In this document: positions 58,850-64,000 of the stretch, in pieces
Position numbering within the stretch: the stretch's first letter is position 1
How the letters are laid out: each line of letters begins with the position of its first letter
Source of the DNA: Phycisphaerae bacterium
GTDB lineage: Bacteria > Planctomycetota > Phycisphaerae > Phycisphaerales > SM1A02
Assembly (NCBI GenBank): GCA_002709295.1
Contig: PAQL01000029.1
Span: 122,232 to 186,231 of the forward strand
Reading direction: 5' to 3'
Length of the DNA: 64,000 nucleotides
Notes under the pieces: model-generated
Databases searched by the model: none
The model's input: the letters and a program-made list of their open reading frames with translations, nothing else
Told to the model about the DNA's origin: nothing
Translations under genes and position numbers: made by a program

Positions 58850-59832
58850 CGAGCCACCGGCCCCGAGTTGGGACGAAGGACCGCATCCTCCGGAAGAGGT
58901 CTCCCGCGTCGAAAGTCCTTCCAGTCCATGACGCGGCCGCCGGGAACCTGCACCTCCAGAAGCCGGACCATCCCCCGACCGCAGGCGACGACGCCCTCCG
59001 CATCGACGCCGCCGACCGGCCGATCGGAGATCCCGGTCTCGTCGACCACCGCGACGCGATGCAGGCGCAGGCGGTCCGGCACCTTCTCTCCGGAAGCCGC
59101 CGAGACGACGACCTCGCATCCCGGCCAGGGCACCAGACCGTGGACCATCGATCTCACGGTCGTGGCGGGCACCGAGAAGTCCACGGTGGCATCCCGGCGA
59201 CCCAGCTTCGCGGCATGGGTGACCAGCGACTCGTCCTGGGCCTCCTTGCGGACCTCTCCCCGTTCCAGTCGCTCCAGGACCTCCAGCACCGCCTCAGGCC
59301 CGAGAGCCGCCAGACGATCATGGAGTTCACCCGCGGTCTCCCCGGGATCGATCGGCGTCTCGCGCATCGCATGGACCTCGCCGGCGTCCATGCGTCCGGC
59401 CAGGGAGATGACGCTGATGCCGGAGACCGTGTCCCCCGCCATCACCGCCCGATTGATCGGCGCCGCACCCCGCCAGCGAGGAAGCAGGGAGGCGTGAAGG
59501 TTGATCGCGAAACGGTCCTCGAGCAGCTCCGGTCCGAGCTTCTGACCGAACGCGATGATCACCATCGCATCCGGTCGGGCATCCGCGATCGAATCGAGGG
59601 CATCGTCGGCGTTCACATTCCCGGTTCGAAGCAGAAGGGCGCCGTGGAGCGGATCCTCGGCATCCCCGGAGGCCTCGAGGACCCGGGCCGCGATCGGAGC
59701 GGGCGTCTCACGCCGGCCCCGACCCGCGGGTCGATCGGGCTGCGAGACGACCAGCGGGACCTCGTGGCGGCGAGCGATCGCATCCAGGGTCGGCAGACCG
59801 AACTCACCAGCACCGAGAAACACCACTCGCAT
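58846..59832 (-). CDS. fmt: Methionyl-tRNA formyltransferase
   Basis: MRVVFLGAGEFGLPTLDAI; INLHASLLPRWRGAAPINRAVMAGDTVSGIS. Confidence 0.95.
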   Translation of the reverse strand: MRVVFLGAGEFGLPTLDAIARRHEVPLVVSQPDRPAGRGRRETPAPIAARVLEASGDAEDPLHGALLLRTGNVNADDALDSIADARPDAMVIIAFGQKLGPELLEDRFAINLHASLLPRWRGAAPINRAVMAGDTVSGISVISLAGRMDAGEVHAMRETPIDPGETAGELHDRLAALGPEAVLEVLERLERGEVRKEAQDESLVTHAAKLGRRDATVDFSVPATTVRSMVHGLVPWPGCEVVVSAASGEKVPDRLRLHRVAVVDETGISDRPVGGVDAEGVVACGRGMVRLLEVQVPGGRVMDWKDFRRGRPLPEDAVLRPNSGPVAR

Positions 59833-59857
59833 CGTCGATCACTTCCCTTCGCAGGGC

Positions 59858-60385
59858 TCAGAGTCCACCCATCGTCTCGAAATCGGCCCGCATCTCCTTG
59901 AGTGCCCGCCGATGCACCAGCCGATCGCGGGGACTCATGCGATCGGTGATCAGCCGTCCCTCGAGATGATCGAATTCGTGCTGCCACACCCGGGCGGCGA
60001 AGCCGTCGCTCTCGAGGGCGAACTCCTCCCCGTCGAGGTCGGTGGCGAGGATCCGGGCGGCCCCTGGACGCCTGACGTCGACCCGGATATCCGGAATGCT
60101 CAGGCAGCCCTCCTCGAAGATCTCGAGATCCCCCTCGAGCTCCAGTCGCGGGTTCACGAAGACCACGGGATCGGGTTCGGGTGAATCGCGCGGATCCGCG
60201 ACGAAGAGCCGGATGGAACGACCCACCTGCGGAGCGGCCAGCCCAACGCCTTCCGCGGCGTACATCGTCTCGATCATCCGGGCCGCCAGCTGCCGGAGTT
60301 CGTCATCGACGGCATCCACCTCCGCGGCCCTGGTCGCCAGCACCGGATGGGGATATCGGATGATCTGGAGGGGAGTCTCGGTCAC
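59858..60385 (-). CDS. def: Peptide deformylase (GTG start)
   Basis: GVGLAAPQVG, EEGCLSIPD, QHEFDHLEGRL; all three PDF motifs. Confidence 0.95.
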   Translation of the reverse strand: MTETPLQIIRYPHPVLATRAAEVDAVDDELRQLAARMIETMYAAEGVGLAAPQVGRSIRLFVADPRDSPEPDPVVFVNPRLELEGDLEIFEEGCLSIPDIRVDVRRPGAARILATDLDGEEFALESDGFAARVWQHEFDHLEGRLITDRMSPRDRLVHRRALKEMRADFETMGGL

Positions 60386-60433
60386 AGCGGTTGGATGGTA
60401 GCGAGGCGGGCCCTGTCCCGGGTTCCCGGTCCA

Positions 60434-60463
60434 TTGACCCGATTCGGGTCGGGGCGGTACTCT
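60434..60463 (+). promoter_or_regulatory. Sigma70-like promoter TTGACC-N18-TACTCT
   Basis: TTGACC 60434-60439, 18-nt spacer, TACTCT 60458-60463, upstream of the TPR gene. Confidence 0.6.
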
Positions 60464-60548
60464 TTGAGGACTGCAGGCCTGCTGAGCGATGAATCTCCGG
60501 GGTCGATCGGACCCGGCAGGCACCTCAACATCCGCGAAGGAGCGACGC

Positions 60549-62003
60549 GTGGCGCTGTTCGGCAAGAAGAAGAAGGACGACGCTGGCGAGGGCGGAAGCT
60601 CCGTCTGGCAGCCCCAGCCCCAGAAGGCCGCGAAGTTCTTCGAGCATGCCAGGACCGTTGCCCAGACCGGCAACTTCTCCTACGCGATCGATCTCTACGC
60701 TCGCGGCATCCGATTCGACCCCGGCAACATGGCCGCTCATGAGGCGATCTACGAGGCCGGCATCCGACATCTCCAGTCCGGAGGAAAGGCGGCCTCCAAC
60801 AAGGAGATCAAGGCCATCGACGGCCCGAATCCCGCGGATCGGATGGCCGCCTACGAGTTCGCCTGGTCCCGGGACGTCAACAACCTCGCGGTGGCCATGA
60901 AACTGATCCTTGCGGTCGGCAAGGCCGGGGAGATCGAGTACGGCCAGTGGCTGGCCCCCCGGGTCTTCGCGATGATGTGCAAGGCGAAGAAGCAGAACAA
61001 GAACCTCTGGGTCCAGGGCAAGACCGCCTTCTCCGGAGTGGACGCCTGGAAGGAGGCCTTCGCGGCCGCCGAGAAGGCGATCGAGATCGATCCCAGCGAC
61101 AGCGACCTGATCTCCGAACTGAACGAGTTGAGCGCCCAGCGGGCGATCACCGAGGGCGGCTTCAACCAGTCGCGTGAAGGCGACACCGGCGACTTCCGGA
61201 AGATGATCCGGGATGCCGACAAGCAGGCGGAGCTCGCCGACGCCGACAGCCTCTCCGGCGGAGCGAGCGCCGAGCGGGCCATCGATCGGGCGAAGGCGGA
61301 GTTCGAGGAGCAACCCGACAGCCCGGAGGCGGTCAACAAGTACGCCCAGCTTCTTCGTCGCCGCGACACCGAGGAGGAGGACGCCCGGGCGATCGAGGTC
61401 TACATGAAGGGCTTCGAGACCACCGGGCAGTACCGGTTCCGGATGAACGCCGGCGACGTCCGCATGGGACGGATGAACAAGAAGCTTCGCAAGCTCACGG
61501 AGACCGATCCCGAAGGCGAGGCCACGCTCGCTCTCAAGAACGACTTCCTCGAGCTTCGTGCCGCCGAATACGGCGAGCGGGTCGAGAAGTACCCGACGGA
61601 TCGCGGCATCAAGTTCGAACTGGGCCTCATCGAGTACGAGCGAGGCCGGTACGAGGATGCCATGGCCATGTTCCAGCAGTGCAAGGACGAGGCCAAGTAC
61701 CGCACCCGTTCGACCCACATGCTGGGCAAGTGCTTCTCGCACGAGGGCTGGCACCAGGAGGCGGTCGGGGAGTTCCGCGAGGCGCTCGATCGGATCGAGG
61801 GCACCGAGCAGGAACGGGAGCTTCCGATCCGCTACGACCTGATGCTGAGCCTGATCGATCTCGCTCGGGACAACAAGTCCATGGAGGAGGCCCGCGAGGC
61901 CGCCGAGATCTGCTCGGCCATCGTCCGCAAGGACATCGGCTACCGCGACATCCGCGTCAAGCGGAAGGAAGTCGACACCCTCATCAAGGAGATCGACGCC
62001 TGA
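60549..62003 (+). CDS. TPR-repeat protein, N-terminal Lys patch
   Basis: GTG start with aaggag Shine-Dalgarno 6 nt upstream; MALFGKKKKDDAGEGGSS...; TPR-like AKFFEHARTVAQTGNFSYAIDLYARGIRFDPGN. Confidence 0.75.
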   Translation: MALFGKKKKDDAGEGGSSVWQPQPQKAAKFFEHARTVAQTGNFSYAIDLYARGIRFDPGNMAAHEAIYEAGIRHLQSGGKAASNKEIKAIDGPNPADRMAAYEFAWSRDVNNLAVAMKLILAVGKAGEIEYGQWLAPRVFAMMCKAKKQNKNLWVQGKTAFSGVDAWKEAFAAAEKAIEIDPSDSDLISELNELSAQRAITEGGFNQSREGDTGDFRKMIRDADKQAELADADSLSGGASAERAIDRAKAEFEEQPDSPEAVNKYAQLLRRRDTEEEDARAIEVYMKGFETTGQYRFRMNAGDVRMGRMNKKLRKLTETDPEGEATLALKNDFLELRAAEYGERVEKYPTDRGIKFELGLIEYERGRYEDAMAMFQQCKDEAKYRTRSTHMLGKCFSHEGWHQEAVGEFREALDRIEGTEQERELPIRYDLMLSLIDLARDNKSMEEAREAAEICSAIVRKDIGYRDIRVKRKEVDTLIKEIDA

Positions 62004-62773
62004 GCGTCGAGACCCCGGCGATCGCGGTCATCCCCGCCCGGATGGCATCCACCCGCTTCCCCGGCAAGCCCCTCGCGGCGGACACCGGAAGAGCGATGGT
62101 CCTCCACGTCGTGGACCGGGCCCGGGCGGCGAGCCTGATCGACCGGGTGGTGGTCGCCGCCCCGGATCCGGAGATCATCGACGTGGTGGTCGAGGACGGT
62201 GGCGAGGCGATGCTCACCGGCGACGAACACCCCAACGGCACCAGTCGACTCGCCGAGGTCTTGACCAGGCTCGGGGAGGAGGTCGCCCCCGATTCGATCG
62301 TGGTCAACGTCCAGGGGGATGAACCCGAGCTCGATCCCGGGGCGATCGACGCCGTGATCACCGCCCTGCGGGAGGATCCGGAGGCGGACATGGCCACCAT
62401 CGCCGCCCCGTGGGATCCCGGGGACGACCCCGAGGACCCCTCGATCGTCAAGGTCGTGTGCTCCGCCCGCGGTCGGGCCCTCTACTTCAGTCGCAGCCGG
62501 ATCCCCCACGTGCGGGATGCCGCGGAGCGGACCGCCACCGCCTCCGCCCCGCTTCGCCACGTCGGGCTCTACGCCTACCGGCGGGATTTCCTCGCTCGAT
62601 TCGCCGCATGGCCCGAGTCCCCCCTCGAACGACTGGAGAGCCTGGAACAACTCCGGGTCCTCGAGAACGGAGGCTCGATCGCCGTGGCCGTCCACCCCGC
62701 AAGCGGCTCGGGCATCGACACCCCCGAGCAGTACGCGGCCTTCGTGGCCCGCTGGTCGGCCGACCGGCCCTGA
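62000..62773 (+). CDS. kdsB: 3-deoxy-manno-octulosonate cytidylyltransferase (apparent CTG start)
   Basis: IAVIPARMASTRFPGKPLA; GDEHPNGTSRLAEV; VNVQGDEPELDP; YFSRSRIP; HVGLYAYRRDFL. Confidence 0.92.
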   Translation: MSVETPAIAVIPARMASTRFPGKPLAADTGRAMVLHVVDRARAASLIDRVVVAAPDPEIIDVVVEDGGEAMLTGDEHPNGTSRLAEVLTRLGEEVAPDSIVVNVQGDEPELDPGAIDAVITALREDPEADMATIAAPWDPGDDPEDPSIVKVVCSARGRALYFSRSRIPHVRDAAERTATASAPLRHVGLYAYRRDFLARFAAWPESPLERLESLEQLRVLENGGSIAVAVHPASGSGIDTPEQYAAFVARWSADRP

Positions 62774-62811
62774 GTTTCGATGGGGACGGACGGTCGAATC
62801 ACCGATCGGGC

Positions 62812-62841
62812 TTGAGCGGAAGCCACCCGGCGCGGTACATT
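62812..62841 (+). promoter_or_regulatory. Sigma70-like promoter TTGAGC-N18-TACATT, implies leaderless pyrG
   Basis: TTGAGC 62812-62817, TACATT 62836-62841, ATG at 62847 (5 nt after the -10 box). Confidence 0.6.
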
Positions 62842-62846
62842 CGACT

Positions 62847-64000
62847 ATGCCCCTCTCCCCGCGCCACCACCATCCAGATTCAGATTCCACCCCCTCCTCC
62901 TCGTCGGGCTCGACGCCGGAAGAGGTCGATTCCGACGCGCACTCCGAACTCGAGGACGCCGAGTTCCTCTCCAGTTTCGGCAAGGGCGGAGGCATCGGCA
63001 CCGAGTGGTACAGCCCCGAACCGGAGGGATACCAGAGAGGCCGGACCCGGTTCGTGGTCGTGATCGGCACGGTCATGAGCGGTCTCGGGAAGGGCATCTT
63101 CTCGAGTTCCCTGGCCAAGCTCCTCCAGGACAAGGGGCTCACGGTGGCCCCCATCAAGATGGAGGGCTACCTCAACATCGACAGCGGAACCCTGAATCCG
63201 TATCGCCACGGCGAGGTCTTCGTCCTCGACGACGGTCTCGAGACCGACATGGATCTGGGCACCTACGAACGCCTGCTGCACCAGGATCTGACCCGTCGCA
63301 ACTACATCACGGCCGGCCAGATCTACACCGAGGTCCTCGATCGGGAACGCCGGGGCGGCTACCTGGGCCGCGACGTGCAGATGATCCCGCATGTCACCGG
63401 TTCCGTGAAGTACAAGCTTCGTGAACTCGCGATGCACGGTGGACGGGACGGCGGGCCCGCGGACGTGGTCTTCGTCGAGGTTGGAGGCACGGCGGGCGAC
63501 TACGAGAACGGCTTCTACATCGAGGCTCTTCGTGAACTGGCCTTCGAGGAGGGGCCCGGTTCCACCTGCTTCGTCGCGCTCACCTACATCATCGAACCAC
63601 AGATCCTCGGCGAGCAGAAGTCCAAGGCCGCCCAGCTCGGCATCAAGAGGCTCATGGAGGCCGGGATCCAGCCGAACCTCGTCGCCTGCCGGGCCAAGAG
63701 TCCGGTGACCGAGACGGTGATGGAGAAGATCGGGATGTTCTCCAACGTCCCGATGACCCGGATCTTCTCGATGCACGACCGGAGTTCGGTGTATCTGATC
63801 CCCGAGGAGATGCGAAAGGCCGGTCTCGATCGGGAGATCCTCTCGATGCTGAACCTCCACGACCGGGTGGACCCCGTCCACGAGGACGAGGCCAGACATC
63901 GATGGTCGGACTTCGCGGTCCGGCTCCAGTCGGATCGGAAACGCCGGATCGTCCTGGGAATTCCCGGCAAGTACGCCGCGCTTCGCGACGCGTACGCCTC
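62847..64000 (+). CDS. pyrG: CTP synthase, N-terminal synthetase domain, truncated by window end; divergent motifs and about 70-aa N-terminal extension
   Basis: FVVVIGTVMSGLGKGIFSSSLAKLLQDKGLTVAPIKMEGYLNIDSGTLNPYRHGEVFVLDDGLETDMDLGTYER...VFVEVGGTAGDYE. Runs off the window, so absent from the ORF track. Confidence 0.88.
   Translation, partial: MPLSPRHHHPDSDSTPSSSSGSTPEEVDSDAHSELEDAEFLSSFGKGGGIGTEWYSPEPEGYQRGRTRFVVVIGTVMSGLGKGIFSSSLAKLLQDKGLTVAPIKMEGYLNIDSGTLNPYRHGEVFVLDDGLETDMDLGTYERLLHQDLTRRNYITAGQIYTEVLDRERRGGYLGRDVQMIPHVTGSVKYKLRELAMHGGRDGGPADVVFVEVGGTAGDYENGFYIEALRELAFEEGPGSTCFVALTYIIEPQILGEQKSKAAQLGIKRLMEAGIQPNLVACRAKSPVTETVMEKIGMFSNVPMTRIFSMHDRSSVYLIPEEMRKAGLDREILSMLNLHDRVDPVHEDEARHRWSDFAVRLQSDRKRRIVLGIPGKYAALRDAYA

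Noticed and set aside
1-64000. CRISPR arrays, transposons, prophage, toxin-antitoxin or defence genes
   Set aside because: No regular direct-repeat/spacer arrays, IS-type inverted repeats, transposase/integrase motifs or recognisable defence domains were seen.

Overview
This is a 64 kb, GC-rich, almost fully coding bacterial chromosome segment. The gene content and domain style suggest Planctomycetota, possibly Phycisphaerae; that assignment is inference. I saw no transposase, integrase, prophage, CRISPR array or rRNA operon. The content is mostly housekeeping: cdaA plus a YbbR-like gene, tyrS, tal/pgi, a cysteine desulfurase, ggt, tRNA-Leu(CAG), recA, a UDP-glucuronate decarboxylase-like SDR, anmK, a Na/Pi symporter plus PhoU, rnc, rpmH, aroK, ilvC-uppP, an hpnC-hpnD-hpnE-queG operon divergent from ispH-rlmN, a very divergent indolepyruvate oxidoreductase-like giant ORF, an exported guanine deaminase, a def-fmt-(HExxH)-(Zn-ribbon)-queA-murE-murF-mraY cluster, kdsB and a divergent pyrG cut by the window end. 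Two genes are cut by the window edges and rpmH is below the size cutoff, so these three are missing from the ORF track. The most interesting signals are: (1) two CCGAAC-N5-CCGAAC elements in inverted arrangement upstream of recA, just after the preceding gene's terminator; (2) the IOR-like 1099-aa protein with no visible Fe-S cysteine motif; (3) a probable CTG start codon for kdsB with an ideal Shine-Dalgarno; (4) two 11-nt C/G homopolymers, one in a promoter-ATG leader and one inside mraY; (5) a DGA-to-DLA change in the diadenylate cyclase; (6) several leaderless-looking promoters. I found no obvious self-contained novel 'system' such as a defence island or biosynthetic cluster.
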